This document shows, in pieces, positions 8,043 through 16,892 of a stretch of 64,000 bases of DNA; positions within the stretch are counted from its first letter, which is position 1; each line of letters opens with the position of its first letter. Source of the stretch: Fundidesulfovibrio terrae (GTDB lineage: Bacteria > Desulfobacterota > Desulfovibrionia > Desulfovibrionales > Desulfovibrionaceae); the NCBI RefSeq assembly GCF_022808915.1, contig NZ_JAKZFS010000002.1, positions 496,001 to 560,000 on the forward strand. The letters are read 5' to 3'. Below the pieces are notes generated by a model. The model made no database searches, was not told the origin of the DNA, and was given only the letters and a program-made list of their open reading frames with translations. The translations under genes were made by a program, and so were the position numbers.

Positions 8043-9464
8043 CTACAGCAGCGTCTTCACCGCCTCGGAGGCAACTTTCACCACGGTGTCCGGGAGCAGG
8101 CCCAGGGCGATGATGATGGCCACCAGGATGACGCTCACCGCCTTGGTGGCCCCGTCCACGTGCAGGAGGGAGGGGTCCTCGGCCTCGCTGGTGTAGGTCA
8201 CGCGCACCACGGACAGATAGTAGTAGATGGAGATGGCGGTGTTGATGGCGGCCAGCACGACCAGCCAGAGGAGCCCGGCGTTGTACGCCTCGGTCAGGAG
8301 CAGGAACTTGCTCATGAAGCCGACGAAGGGCGGAATGCCCGCCATGCCGAACATGCTCACGGCCAGGGTGAAGGCCAGGAGCGGCGAGCGCTTGTAGAGG
8401 CCGCCGAGGTCCGCGATGGAGACGTTCTCGCCGTTTTTGGACACCTTGCAGGCCACCATGAACCCGGCCACGGTCATGGCCAGGTAACCGATGATGTAAT
8501 AGACGGCCATGGCGTAGCCGGACTCGCGCAGGGTGACGATGCCCAGGAGAACGTATCCGGCATGGGCGATGCCGGAGAAGCCCAGCATGCGCTTGAAGTC
8601 GGTCTGCACCAGGGCCACCAGGTTGCCGTAGAACATGGAGCACACCGAGAGCAGGGCCAGAAGAGAGACCACGGCGTGGGAGTCGGACGGGGTCATCATG
8701 GCGATGCGGATGAGCAGCGCCACGGCGGCCACCTTGGGGACCGAGGCGATGAAGGCCGTGGTCTCGTTGGAGGCGCCCTGGTACACGTCCGGGGCCCAGA
8801 AGTGGAAGGGGAACACCGCCAGCTTGAAGAAGAACCCGCCCATGGTCAGGGCCACGGCAATCACCGCGGCGGGGGAGAACTGCATGGCGTGCAGGGCCGG
8901 GACGGCGGCGGCCAGGAAGGTGGTGCCGGTGAGGCCGAAGACGTAGCTCATGCCGAAGAGCATCACGCCCGTGGCCACCACCCCGAAGAGGATGTACTTG
9001 ATGGCCGATTCCATCTGGATGCGCAGCCCCGAGTGGTCGTCGCGCATGGGAACCAGCAGGTAGAGCGAATACGACGACAGTTCGAGCGAGATGAACACGG
9101 TCAGGAGGTCCACGCTGCTCACCAGCATCAGGAGCCCGAGCGTCGAAAGCGTCAGGAACAGGTAGTATTCCGGCCGCACGTCGTCGGCCACGCCCTTGAG
9201 TTCCGTGCCGAAGAGGAGCACCGCGGCGAAGCCGGCGGTCATGGCCAGCTTGAGCATCTGGGAGAAGAGGTCCACCTTGTACGTGTCATAAAACAGCATC
9301 CCCTGGGCGTGCAGGCTGGAGATGCAGACCACCAGGCCGCCGAGGGCCACGGCCAGGGTGATCGCCCGGGCCTTGCGGCCCGAGGCTCCGAAGGAGCCTG
9401 CCAGGAAGAGCACCAGACTTCCCACAAGGAGGAACAGTTCCGGGGCGAACAACGTGAGCTTCAT
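8043..9464 (-). CDS. nuoN: NADH-quinone oxidoreductase subunit N
   Basis: Antiporter-like proton-pumping membrane subunit, 473 aa, about 14 hydrophobic helices. The key charged residues of this superfamily are visible: the TM5 Glu in FISLELSSYSLYLL and the TM7 Lys in ASVPKVAAVALL, preceded by HFWAPDVYQGASN. Begins MKLTLFAPELFLLVG at an ATG (9464). Last gene of the nuo operon, 36 bp after nuoM. Family position (NuoN rather than NuoM) rests on the PDVYQGA segment and on gene order. Confidence 0.92.
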   Translation of the reverse strand: MKLTLFAPELFLLVGSLVLFLAGSFGASGRKARAITLAVALGGLVVCISSLHAQGMLFYDTYKVDLFSQMLKLAMTAGFAAVLLFGTELKGVADDVRPEYYLFLTLSTLGLLMLVSSVDLLTVFISLELSSYSLYLLVPMRDDHSGLRIQMESAIKYILFGVVATGVMLFGMSYVFGLTGTTFLAAAVPALHAMQFSPAAVIAVALTMGGFFFKLAVFPFHFWAPDVYQGASNETTAFIASVPKVAAVALLIRIAMMTPSDSHAVVSLLALLSVCSMFYGNLVALVQTDFKRMLGFSGIAHAGYVLLGIVTLRESGYAMAVYYIIGYLAMTVAGFMVACKVSKNGENVSIADLGGLYKRSPLLAFTLAVSMFGMAGIPPFVGFMSKFLLLTEAYNAGLLWLVVLAAINTAISIYYYLSVVRVTYTSEAEDPSLLHVDGATKAVSVILVAIIIALGLLPDTVVKVASEAVKTLL

Positions 9465-9500
9465 GATGTAGCCTTTGCGTTGGTTCTCGTGCGTTGATTT

Positions 9501-11024
9501 CTACGGAAGCATCAGGCTCGAAAGGGTCACGGCCCCGTTCGACGCCAGTCCGGTCTGCTTGATCAGGTTGGTGACGCTTGCGTGCATCACGTCCATGAAG
9601 GGCTCGGGCGAGAGCCCGATCCAGAACACGAACATCAGAAGCGGGGCCAGGGTCACGATCTCGCGCAGGTTGAGGTCGGTGAGCGCGGACTGGTCGGGGT
9701 TGTCCGTGCCGCCCCAGATGACCCGCTGGAGCATGCGCAGCATGTAGGCCGCGGCCAGCACGGCCCCGGGGATGGCGCAGGCCGAGAGGATCTTGTTCTG
9801 GGCGAAGCTGCCCGCCAGGATCAAAAACTCTCCCACGAAGCTGTTGGTGCCCGGGAAGGCCAGCGACGAGAGCGAGAAGAAGGCCAGGTAGGTGACGTAG
9901 AAGGGCATGTATTTGCCGACTCCGGCGGCCACGGCCAGTTCGCGGCTGTGGGTGCGCTCGTAGATCATGCCCACGCAGAAGAACAGCGCGCCCGTGGTGA
10001 TGCCGTGGTTGATCATCTGCAGGATGGCGCCCTCGATGCCCCGCTGGTTCAGGAGGAAGATGCCCAGGGTCACGAAGCCCATGTGGCCGACGCTCGAGTA
10101 GGCGATGAGCTTCTTCATGTCCTTCTGGGCCAGGGCTGTGAAGCCGCCGTAGAGGATGCCCGCGATGGAGAGCCAGAGCACGTACGGCAGGAAGTACCGG
10201 GTGGCTTCTGGCGTAATGGGCAGGCAGAAGCGCAGGAAGCCATAGGTGCCCATTTTCAGGAGCACCGAGGCCAGGATGACGCTGCCCGCGGTGGGCGCCT
10301 CCACGTGGGCTGCGGGCAGCCAGGTGTGGAAGGGGAACATGGGCACCTTGATGGCGAAGGCCAGGAAGAAAGCCAGGAACACGAGCATCTGGAAGGTGGT
10401 GGAGTAGTCCTGGCCCATGAGCGCCGGGATGGAGAAGGTGCCCTTGCTGACGTAGAGGCCGATGATGGCGACCAGAAGGAGCACCGATCCGGCCAGGGTG
10501 TACAGGAAGAACTTGATGGAGGCATATACCTTGCGCGGCCCGCCCCAGATGGCGATGAGCAGGTACATGGGGATGAGCATGGCCTCCCAGAGCACGTAGA
10601 AGAGCACGAAGTCCAGGGCCATGAACACGCCCAGCATGGATGTCTCCATGACGAGCAGGCAGAACATGAACTCCTTGACGCGCTTGTCGATGTACTTCCA
10701 CGAGCCAAGCACGCACAAAGGCATGAGCAGCGTCGTCATGAGCACCAGGAGGAGCGAGATGCCGTCGATGCCCAGGGTGTAGTTGATGTCCAGGGCCTTG
10801 ATCCAGGGCAGGTGCTCGCCGAACTGGTAGCGCGCGGTGCTGGCGTCGAAGTGCGAGTACAGCGGCAGGGAGATCGCGGCCGTGGCCAGGGTCACCGCAA
10901 GGGCCCAGTATTTCGCCGCCGTGTCGCCGGGGATGCACAGCATGAGGAGCCCCCCGGCGAGCGGCAGGAATATCAGCACGCTCAGGATGGGGAACCCCAG
11001 GTCGTTGAGTATCAGAAAGTCCAT
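9501..11024 (-). CDS. nuoM: NADH-quinone oxidoreductase subunit M
   Basis: Antiporter-like membrane subunit, 507 aa. It carries GIDGISLLLVLMTTLL near the start, the TM5 Glu in YVLWEAMLIPMYLLI, HTWLPAAHVEAPTAGSV, the TM7 Lys in LLKMGTYGFLRF and a further Lys region MKKLIAYSSVGHMGF; all are strongly NuoM-like. ATG at 11024 (MDFLILNDLGFPI) is chosen, because the in-frame extension to 11315 is arginine-rich shadow sequence over the neighbouring gene. Sits 23 bp after the preceding antiporter-like gene. Confidence 0.94.
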   Translation of the reverse strand: MDFLILNDLGFPILSVLIFLPLAGGLLMLCIPGDTAAKYWALAVTLATAAISLPLYSHFDASTARYQFGEHLPWIKALDINYTLGIDGISLLLVLMTTLLMPLCVLGSWKYIDKRVKEFMFCLLVMETSMLGVFMALDFVLFYVLWEAMLIPMYLLIAIWGGPRKVYASIKFFLYTLAGSVLLLVAIIGLYVSKGTFSIPALMGQDYSTTFQMLVFLAFFLAFAIKVPMFPFHTWLPAAHVEAPTAGSVILASVLLKMGTYGFLRFCLPITPEATRYFLPYVLWLSIAGILYGGFTALAQKDMKKLIAYSSVGHMGFVTLGIFLLNQRGIEGAILQMINHGITTGALFFCVGMIYERTHSRELAVAAGVGKYMPFYVTYLAFFSLSSLAFPGTNSFVGEFLILAGSFAQNKILSACAIPGAVLAAAYMLRMLQRVIWGGTDNPDQSALTDLNLREIVTLAPLLMFVFWIGLSPEPFMDVMHASVTNLIKQTGLASNGAVTLSSLMLP

Positions 11025-11047
11025 TCCCTTAAGCCCTCCCGTTTGGA

Positions 11048-12844
11048 TCAGGCAAACACGTAGATGACGAGCACGATGGCCACGAGGGACACGGCGTAGA
11101 AGATGCTGTACTGCAGCTGGCCGCTCTGCACGGTGCGGAGCTTGCCGCCCACGCCGCGCACGGTCCTGGCGATGCCGTCGACCACGCCGTCGATGGCGTT
11201 CCAGTCGAACCAGGACCAGAAGCTGGCCGTAGCCATGAGCGGAATCAGGCCGATGACTCGGTAGGCCTCGTTGACGCAGTTGTCGGCCCACTGGATGGGC
11301 TTGCTGGCGATCCACAAGAAGGCCCGGCCGCCCATGCGGTAGAACCAGTCCATGTCCAGGCTGATCTTGGCCTCGGGCGTGAGCTTTTTTAAGAGCAGGA
11401 AGAAGCCCAGGGCGGTGAACAGCAGGATCTGCAAGGATTCCGAAACGTGGTAGGCCGTGTACGGATGGTATTCACGGGCCACCTCGGGATACGGCAGCAT
11501 GTCGTAGAGGTAGGGCGTGTAGCATCCGATGAAGATGCACAGGAAAGAGGCGATGGCCATGGCCCATTGCATGTTCATGGGCGGGTCTTTGGCCTTCTTG
11601 CATGTTTCCGTGCTGCAGTTGTTCTTGCCGAACCAGATGTAGTAGGGAACCTTGAGGCCGGTGTGCAGGAAGGTACCGGCCGAGGCCACCAGCAGCAGGA
11701 ACGCGGGCAGGTTGCTGTGCGCCTCGAACCCGGCCACAACGATCATGGATTTGCTGACGAAGCCGCTGAACAGGGGGAACGCGGATATGGAGAGACCGCC
11801 GATCAGCGTGAACACGAAGGTCCGGGGCATCCTGTTGAAGAGCGCGCCCAGCTCGCTGAAGTCGCTCTTGCCGGTCATGTGCAGCACCGAGCCGCAGCCC
11901 ATGAAGAGAAGTCCCTTGTAGAGGATGTGGGCGAAGGCGTGCGCGCACGCTCCATTGATGGCCATCTGGGTGCCGATGCCCACGCCCGCCACCATGTATC
12001 CCACCTGGCTGATGATGTGGTAGGCCAGCAGTTTGCGGGTGTTGTTCTCCAGCACCGCGTAGACGACGCCGTAGAGGGCCATGCACACGCCGAGCGGCAC
12101 CAAGATCTCCATGCCCGCGAAGGCCCGGGCCAGGGCGTAGATGGCGGTCTTGGTGGTGAAGGCGCACATGAACACCGCGCCGTTCACCGTGGCTTCCGCG
12201 TAGGCGTCGGGCAGCCAGGCGTGGAAGGGGGGCACGGCGGCGTTCAGGATGAAGCCGATCAGGATGAGGTAGGTGGGCAGGGTGGCGTGCTCCACGCCGA
12301 TGGGCCCGAAGGTCAGGTCTCCCCCGGTGGCCTGGTAGCGCAGCACCAGTCCGGCCAGCAGGAACAGGCCGCCCGCCGTGTGCACCAGAAGGTAGCGGTA
12401 GCCCGCCCCCAGCGACTGTTTGCGTCCCCTGAACCAGATCAGGAACACCGACGAGAAGGCCATCATCTCCCAGAACAGGAACAGCACCAGGTAGTCGCCG
12501 CAGAAGATGACCCCGAGCGATCCGCCCACGTAGAGCCAGGCCGCGATGTGCTGGGAGTCCTGCTCCACGTGCAGGCCGTAGATGGTGCCGATGATGCACA
12601 TGAGGGTCATGATGTGGCCGAACACCAAGCTCAAGCCGTCAACCCGACCGAAGGTCAGGGTCCAGTTCATGTAGTGGACCACGCCGTGGGTGCCGGTGGC
12701 CCCCTGCATGAAGAGCACGTCCATGAAGGCCAGCACCGGAACGACCACCAGGTACGGCTTTTTCAGCTCCCGGGGGATCAGCGGCAAGAGGAAGGCCCCG
12801 ACCAGGTAGATCACGGTCGGATGCAGCCAGAAGTTACCGATCAT
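11048..12844 (-). CDS. Complex I antiporter-like subunit (NuoL/MrpD type) with C-terminal extension
   Basis: Multi-spanning membrane protein, 598 aa, of the NuoL/M/N and MrpA/D superfamily. It retains the TM5 Glu (LFLFWEMMAFSSVF), HAWLPDAYAEATVN and the TM7 Lys (CAFTTKTAIYALARAF). A long C-terminal part (about 480-598) ends in a further helix, SGQLQYSIFYAVSLVAIVL, reminiscent of the NuoL lateral-helix tail, so it is the best candidate for the NuoL position. Two Cys lie in a loop near 410 (NNCSTETCKK). Starts at 12844, overlapping the 83-aa gene by 11 bp. Exact NuoL versus MrpD assignment needs a tree. Confidence 0.82.
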   Translation of the reverse strand: MIGNFWLHPTVIYLVGAFLLPLIPRELKKPYLVVVPVLAFMDVLFMQGATGTHGVVHYMNWTLTFGRVDGLSLVFGHIMTLMCIIGTIYGLHVEQDSQHIAAWLYVGGSLGVIFCGDYLVLFLFWEMMAFSSVFLIWFRGRKQSLGAGYRYLLVHTAGGLFLLAGLVLRYQATGGDLTFGPIGVEHATLPTYLILIGFILNAAVPPFHAWLPDAYAEATVNGAVFMCAFTTKTAIYALARAFAGMEILVPLGVCMALYGVVYAVLENNTRKLLAYHIISQVGYMVAGVGIGTQMAINGACAHAFAHILYKGLLFMGCGSVLHMTGKSDFSELGALFNRMPRTFVFTLIGGLSISAFPLFSGFVSKSMIVVAGFEAHSNLPAFLLLVASAGTFLHTGLKVPYYIWFGKNNCSTETCKKAKDPPMNMQWAMAIASFLCIFIGCYTPYLYDMLPYPEVAREYHPYTAYHVSESLQILLFTALGFFLLLKKLTPEAKISLDMDWFYRMGGRAFLWIASKPIQWADNCVNEAYRVIGLIPLMATASFWSWFDWNAIDGVVDGIARTVRGVGGKLRTVQSGQLQYSIFYAVSLVAIVLVIYVFA

Positions 12845-13085
12845 AGTAGTCCTCGCGGGTCATGATTCCCAGGTGGCCGAACCATTTCGAGAAGAGGATG
12901 ATCACCACGCAGGCCACGAATCCGAACACGGCCCAGAATCCGGGCAGCTTTTCGAACCAGGTGTGGGCGTGTTCCTTGTCCACGAACAGGACGTCCCAGG
13001 CCACGAGCAGCGCCAAAGCCACGTAGCAGAGATGCACGACGCGCTTCAGGTTGTCGCGCAGCAGTTCAATGATCCTGACTATCAT
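12834..13085 (-). CDS. Small two-helix membrane protein inside the nuo operon
   Basis: Function not recognised. An 83-aa protein with two predicted helices, VHLCYVALALLVAWDVLFV (about 17-35) and FWAVFGFVACVVIILFSKW (about 50-68), a positively charged N-terminus (IIELLRDNLKRVV) and an acidic/aromatic tail ending EDYYDR. Its start overlaps the stop of the preceding antiporter gene by 4 bp and its end overlaps the next by 11 bp, so it is translationally coupled to both and probably made in step with them. No family match from memory; it could be an accessory subunit of the complex. Confidence 0.75.
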   Translation of the reverse strand: MIVRIIELLRDNLKRVVHLCYVALALLVAWDVLFVDKEHAHTWFEKLPGFWAVFGFVACVVIILFSKWFGHLGIMTREDYYDR

Positions 13086-14578
13086 CCTGTCACCGCCTTG
13101 ACGAAGGTCATGAAGAAATCCGGGTAGATGCCGATGACCACGGAGATGACCGCCGCGATCATGATAGGAATGACCATGGAGAGCGGAGCTTCCTTGATGC
13201 CCTCATACGCCTCGCCAGCCGGACGCCTGCCGAAGAAGGCCCTGTAGGTGACGGGCGCGAAGTAGGCCACGTTGAGAAGCGTGCTGGCCAGAAGGATGAG
13301 CAGGATGCCCATGGAGTGCGCGGGCATCTCCATGGCCCCGACCAGGAGCTTCCACTTGGTGACGAAGCCCGCCACCGGAGGCGCTCCGATCATGCTGAGC
13401 GAGGCTATGGCGAAGGCCGCGAAGGTGAACGGCATGGTTCGCCCGAGCCCGCTCATCTCGGAGATGGATTTCTTGTGCGTGGCCACGTAGATGGCGCCGG
13501 CGCAGAAGAAGAGCGTGATCTTGGAGAAGGCGTGGTTGGCGATGTGCACCAAGCCGCCCTGGATGCCGTCGATGGTGAGCAGCGACACGCCCAGGATGAT
13601 GTAGGAGAGCTGGCTCACCGTGGAGTAGGCCAGCCGGGCCTTCAGGTTGTCCTTGGAAAGGGCGATGACGGACGCCGTGAGTATGGTGAAGGACACGAAG
13701 TAGGCGGTGGGCACGCCCAGGTTCAGGGCCTGCATGGTGTCCACGCCGAACACGTAGAGCATGACCCTTGTGGTGCAGAACACGCCCACCTTGACCACTG
13801 CCACCGCGTGCAAGAGGGCAGAGACCGGGGTGGGGGCCACCATGGCGCTGGGCAACCAGTTGTGGAAGGGCATGACGCCGTTTTTGGCGAAGCCCAGCAG
13901 GCAGCAGACGTAGAGGATCGTGACCAGGGTGCCGTTGGCGCCCGCGCCGAAGACGCCCTGGTGGATGTCGTGGGCGAAGTCCAGGGTACCGGTCATGACG
14001 TAGATGAGGATCATGGCCGGGAGCACCAGGCCCTTGGCGGTGGTGGTCAGGTAGAGGATGTACTTCTTGCCGCCCTCGTAGCCTTCCTCGTCCTGGTGGT
14101 GTGCGACCAGGGGGTAGGTGCAGACGCTGACGATCTCGTAGAAGAGGTACATGGTGAAGAGGTTGTCGGCGAAGGCCACGCCCGCCGCGCCGAAGAGGGC
14201 CAGGGCGAAGCAGGTGTTGAAGCGGGTCTGGGCGTGTTCGTGCAGGCCCCTCATGTACCCGGCCGAGTAGAACACGGCGATGATCCAGAGGAACGACGCG
14301 GCCACGGCGAAGATCATGGAGAAGGCGTCCGCCCGGAAGGTGACGGACAGGCCGGGCAGCACCTTGAAAATCTGGCACACGAGTGTCTTGCCCTGTCCCA
14401 GCGGCGCGGGGGCCACATCCGGGATCATGGATGCGATGATCCCGAACATGGTCACGGCGGCAATGGCGGACCAGCTCTCGCGCACGTTGGGCTTCTTGCC
14501 CGAAAGCGCCACCAGGATGGATCCCGTGAGCGCCGCCAGCACGGCCAGGAGCGGCTTCGAGGATGCGATGATGTCCAT
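13082..14578 (-). CDS. Complex I antiporter-like subunit (MrpD/NuoM type)
   Basis: Membrane protein of 498 aa, the fourth antiporter-like gene of the operon. The superfamily charges are kept: TM5 Glu in YLFYEIVSVCTYPL, HNWLPSAMVAPTPVSA, TM7 Lys in AVVKVGVFCTTRVMLY and the later KARLAYSTVSQLSYI region. HAVAVVKVGVF and PTPVSALLH resemble MrpD and NuoL more than NuoN. ATG at 14578; 18 bp downstream of nuoK and overlapping the 83-aa gene by 4 bp. A canonical complex I has three such subunits, so this or the 598-aa protein is additional. Confidence 0.85.
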   Translation of the reverse strand: MDIIASSKPLLAVLAALTGSILVALSGKKPNVRESWSAIAAVTMFGIIASMIPDVAPAPLGQGKTLVCQIFKVLPGLSVTFRADAFSMIFAVAASFLWIIAVFYSAGYMRGLHEHAQTRFNTCFALALFGAAGVAFADNLFTMYLFYEIVSVCTYPLVAHHQDEEGYEGGKKYILYLTTTAKGLVLPAMILIYVMTGTLDFAHDIHQGVFGAGANGTLVTILYVCCLLGFAKNGVMPFHNWLPSAMVAPTPVSALLHAVAVVKVGVFCTTRVMLYVFGVDTMQALNLGVPTAYFVSFTILTASVIALSKDNLKARLAYSTVSQLSYIILGVSLLTIDGIQGGLVHIANHAFSKITLFFCAGAIYVATHKKSISEMSGLGRTMPFTFAAFAIASLSMIGAPPVAGFVTKWKLLVGAMEMPAHSMGILLILLASTLLNVAYFAPVTYRAFFGRRPAGEAYEGIKEAPLSMVIPIMIAAVISVVIGIYPDFFMTFVKAVTG

Positions 14579-14596
14579 GCCTGTCTTTTCCTCTCT

Positions 14597-14923
14597 CTAA
14601 CCGTTCAGATCCACGGCGTCTTCGGCCTCGATGGACTTGTAGTTGCGGTACACGGCGATGATGATGGAGAGCGCGATGGCCGTCTCTGCGGCGGCGATGG
14701 CCATGATGAACAGGGTGAATATCTGCCCCACGGCCTGGTCCGGAGCCAGGAAATGGTTGAAGGCCATGAAGTTGACCGAGGCCCCGCCTAGCACCAGTTC
14801 GGCGCAGATGAGCATGCCGATGAAGGATGGGCGCTGCACCATGCCGTAGACGCCGATGCCGAAGAGGAAAGCGCCCACGACCAGGTAGGTCTCCAGGCTT
14901 CCGCTCAAGGCGAGGATGCTCAT
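14597..14923 (-). CDS. nuoK: NADH-quinone oxidoreductase subunit K
   Basis: Small membrane subunit, 108 aa (usual about 100), three predicted helices. The conserved acidic residues are visible in MLICAELVLGGASVNF (TM2 Glu) and AIAAAETAIALSIII (TM3 Glu), which line the proton path. The ATG at 14923 overlaps the nuoJ stop by 4 bp. The C-terminus carries a short polar tail (NYKSIEAEDAVDLNG). Confidence 0.95.
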   Translation of the reverse strand: MSILALSGSLETYLVVGAFLFGIGVYGMVQRPSFIGMLICAELVLGGASVNFMAFNHFLAPDQAVGQIFTLFIMAIAAAETAIALSIIIAVYRNYKSIEAEDAVDLNG

Positions 14924-15444
14924 GACTTGCTCCTTCCGGACCGCGCCAGCACGAGCGACCCGACGATGGCCACCAACAGGACCAGGGAGATGAGTTCGAA
15001 GTTCATCCCGAACGTGGTGAGCAGCGCCCGGCCGACACCCTCCAGCGAGCCGTCGCCGGTCTGGGGCAGCTTCACCCAATCCGTGCGGCAGGCCAGGGCG
15101 GACAGCGCCCAGATGAGCACCACGCTGGCCGGAAGGCCCGCTATCTTCAGGATGGCCTTGCGCTTGGGGTTCGGGCCGTCGTCGTTCTCGGCCAGCATGA
15201 TGGCGAAGACGATGGTCACGCAGACCGCGCCCACGTAGATGAGCAGCTGCATGAGGGCCACGAAGGGGCTGCCCAGGTAGTAGTAGAGCCCGGCCACGCC
15301 CAAAAAGCTCAGCGCAAGCCCGGCGACGCTCCGGATGAGCCTCTGCGCGCCCACGGCGATGAACGCCCCGGCCACGGTGGCGGCCAGGAAGCAGAGGAAG
15401 ACAATGCCCGAGAGCCCTTCGGCCGACAGGATGGAAGGGGTCAT
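14920..15444 (-). CDS. nuoJ: NADH-quinone oxidoreductase subunit J
   Basis: Membrane subunit of the proton-translocating arm, 174 aa, five predicted helices. The segment ALSFLGVAGLYYYLGSPFVA followed by MQLLIYVGAVCVTIVF is the NuoJ hallmark (TM3). ATG at 15444 overlaps nuoI by 4 bp; its stop overlaps nuoK by 4 bp, giving a coupled I-J-K block. Confidence 0.94.
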   Translation of the reverse strand: MTPSILSAEGLSGIVFLCFLAATVAGAFIAVGAQRLIRSVAGLALSFLGVAGLYYYLGSPFVALMQLLIYVGAVCVTIVFAIMLAENDDGPNPKRKAILKIAGLPASVVLIWALSALACRTDWVKLPQTGDGSLEGVGRALLTTFGMNFELISLVLLVAIVGSLVLARSGRSKS

Positions 15445-15884
15445 GAATGGGTCTCCTTCAGTCTCTTCAGGAGGTCATACTTGAACTCGTCCTCGCTGCG
15501 CCCGGCGATGTTGTAGTCCTTGGAGAACTCCAGCGCCTCGGTGGGGCAGACCTCCACGCACAGGCCGCACAGGCTGCAGGTGGTGAAGTTGAGTTCGTAC
15601 TTGGTCAGCGATTTCTGCTTGGCCCCTTCGAGCTTCTCCCCGGCCAGGGAGATGCACCCCGACGGGCAGGTCTTCATGCAGGCGTTGCAGACGATGCACT
15701 TGTCGCCGCCCTTGCGTTCGTCCCACACGAGCTGGGTGTGCCCCCGGTAGCGGGGCGTCATGGGCACGGCTTCGTGGGGGTACTGCAGCGTGACCACCGG
15801 CTGGAAGAAGTACTTGATGGTGATGCCCATCCCGACGAACAGGCTCCACGTGCCGCTTATGATCTCTTTCAGGTAGCGGGTCAT
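15441..15884 (-). CDS. nuoI: NADH-quinone oxidoreductase subunit I (2x[4Fe-4S] ferredoxin)
   Basis: Peripheral-arm iron-sulfur subunit, 147 aa. Two ferredoxin motifs are complete: CIVCNACMKTCPSGC and CSLCGLCVEVCPTEA, which bind clusters N6a and N6b and pass electrons to NuoB. The N-terminal amphipathic/hydrophobic stretch (ISGTWSLFVGMGITIKYFF) attaches it to the membrane arm. ATG at 15884 (MTRYLKEIISG), 2 bp after the nuoH stop; the longer in-frame extension to 16490 is nuoH shadow. Confidence 0.95.
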   Translation of the reverse strand: MTRYLKEIISGTWSLFVGMGITIKYFFQPVVTLQYPHEAVPMTPRYRGHTQLVWDERKGGDKCIVCNACMKTCPSGCISLAGEKLEGAKQKSLTKYELNFTTCSLCGLCVEVCPTEALEFSKDYNIAGRSEDEFKYDLLKRLKETHS

Positions 15885-15886
15885 GG

Positions 15887-16879
15887 CTAGAACACCTTGA
15901 GCAGGGCGCTGGTGAGGATCAGGTTGAAGAAGGACACGGGCACCAGTATTTTCCAGGACAGGTTGAGCAGGCCGTAGAAGGTGGTCCTCGGGAAGGTCCA
16001 GCGTATCCAGATGACCGTGAAGATGAGCAGGTACATCTTGATCAGGAACCAGTGGACCCCGGGGAAGAGGCCGAAGGGGCAGCTCCAGCCGCCCAGGAAG
16101 AGCACCGTGGCGATGCTCGTGCCCACCACGATGTTGGCGTACTCGCCCATGAAGAACACGCCGAAGCCCATGCCGGAGTATTCGGTGAAGACTCCGGCGA
16201 TGAGTTCGCTTTCGGCCTCGGCCATGTCGAAGGGGGCGCGGTTGGTCTCGGCCAGCATGCACACGAAGAAGATCAGGAAGGCCACGGGCATGAGCGGGCT
16301 GACCCCGAGCCGGAAGATGTTCCACTGCCAGAATCCGCCCATCTGCTGGGTGACGATGTCGTGCATGTTCAGGGTGCCCGTGACCATGACCATGGTCACG
16401 ATGACCACCAGCATGGGCACCTCGTAGGCCACGTTCTGCGACACCACGCGCGCCGCCGAGATGACGGCGTACTTGTTGCGCGAGCCCCACGCGCCGAGCA
16501 AGAGGCCCAGCACGTTCACCGAGGCGAAGGCGAACACGGCGAGCAGGCCCACGTCCAGGTTGCGCGGGGCCAGCGTCTCGCTGAACGGGATGGTCACGAA
16601 GCTCATGATGGCCGGGGTCATCACCAGGATGGGGGCGATCTTGAAAAGCACCGGATCGACGCCGTCGGGCACGAGGAGCTGCTTGCTCATGAGCTTCAGG
16701 CCGTCGGCCATGGGCTGCAAGAGGCCGTAGGGGCCCACTTCCTTGGGGCCGATGCGGCGCTGGATGTGCCCGGCTTCCTTGCGCTCGAGCCAGACGAGGT
16801 AGGCGGCGTTCAGGGCCACGAAGCCGATGATGCCCACGATGAACGCGGCCAGGCGGATCACTTCATAATCTATGCTCAT
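15887..16879 (-). CDS. nuoH: NADH-quinone oxidoreductase subunit H
   Basis: Membrane subunit that forms the quinone-entry site with NuoB and NuoD, 330 aa, eight helices. Conserved segments: WLERKEAGHIQRRIGPKEVG (TM1 loop), GLLQPMADGLKLMSKQ, and AETNRAPFDMAEAESELIAG with the quinone-site acidic cluster near residue 215. ATG at 16879 with GAGGAG upstream is preferred to the TTG 24 nt earlier. Gap to nuoD is 13 bp. Confidence 0.96.
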   Translation of the reverse strand: MSIDYEVIRLAAFIVGIIGFVALNAAYLVWLERKEAGHIQRRIGPKEVGPYGLLQPMADGLKLMSKQLLVPDGVDPVLFKIAPILVMTPAIMSFVTIPFSETLAPRNLDVGLLAVFAFASVNVLGLLLGAWGSRNKYAVISAARVVSQNVAYEVPMLVVIVTMVMVTGTLNMHDIVTQQMGGFWQWNIFRLGVSPLMPVAFLIFFVCMLAETNRAPFDMAEAESELIAGVFTEYSGMGFGVFFMGEYANIVVGTSIATVLFLGGWSCPFGLFPGVHWFLIKMYLLIFTVIWIRWTFPRTTFYGLLNLSWKILVPVSFFNLILTSALLKVF

Positions 16880-16892
16880 GTGGACTTGCTCC

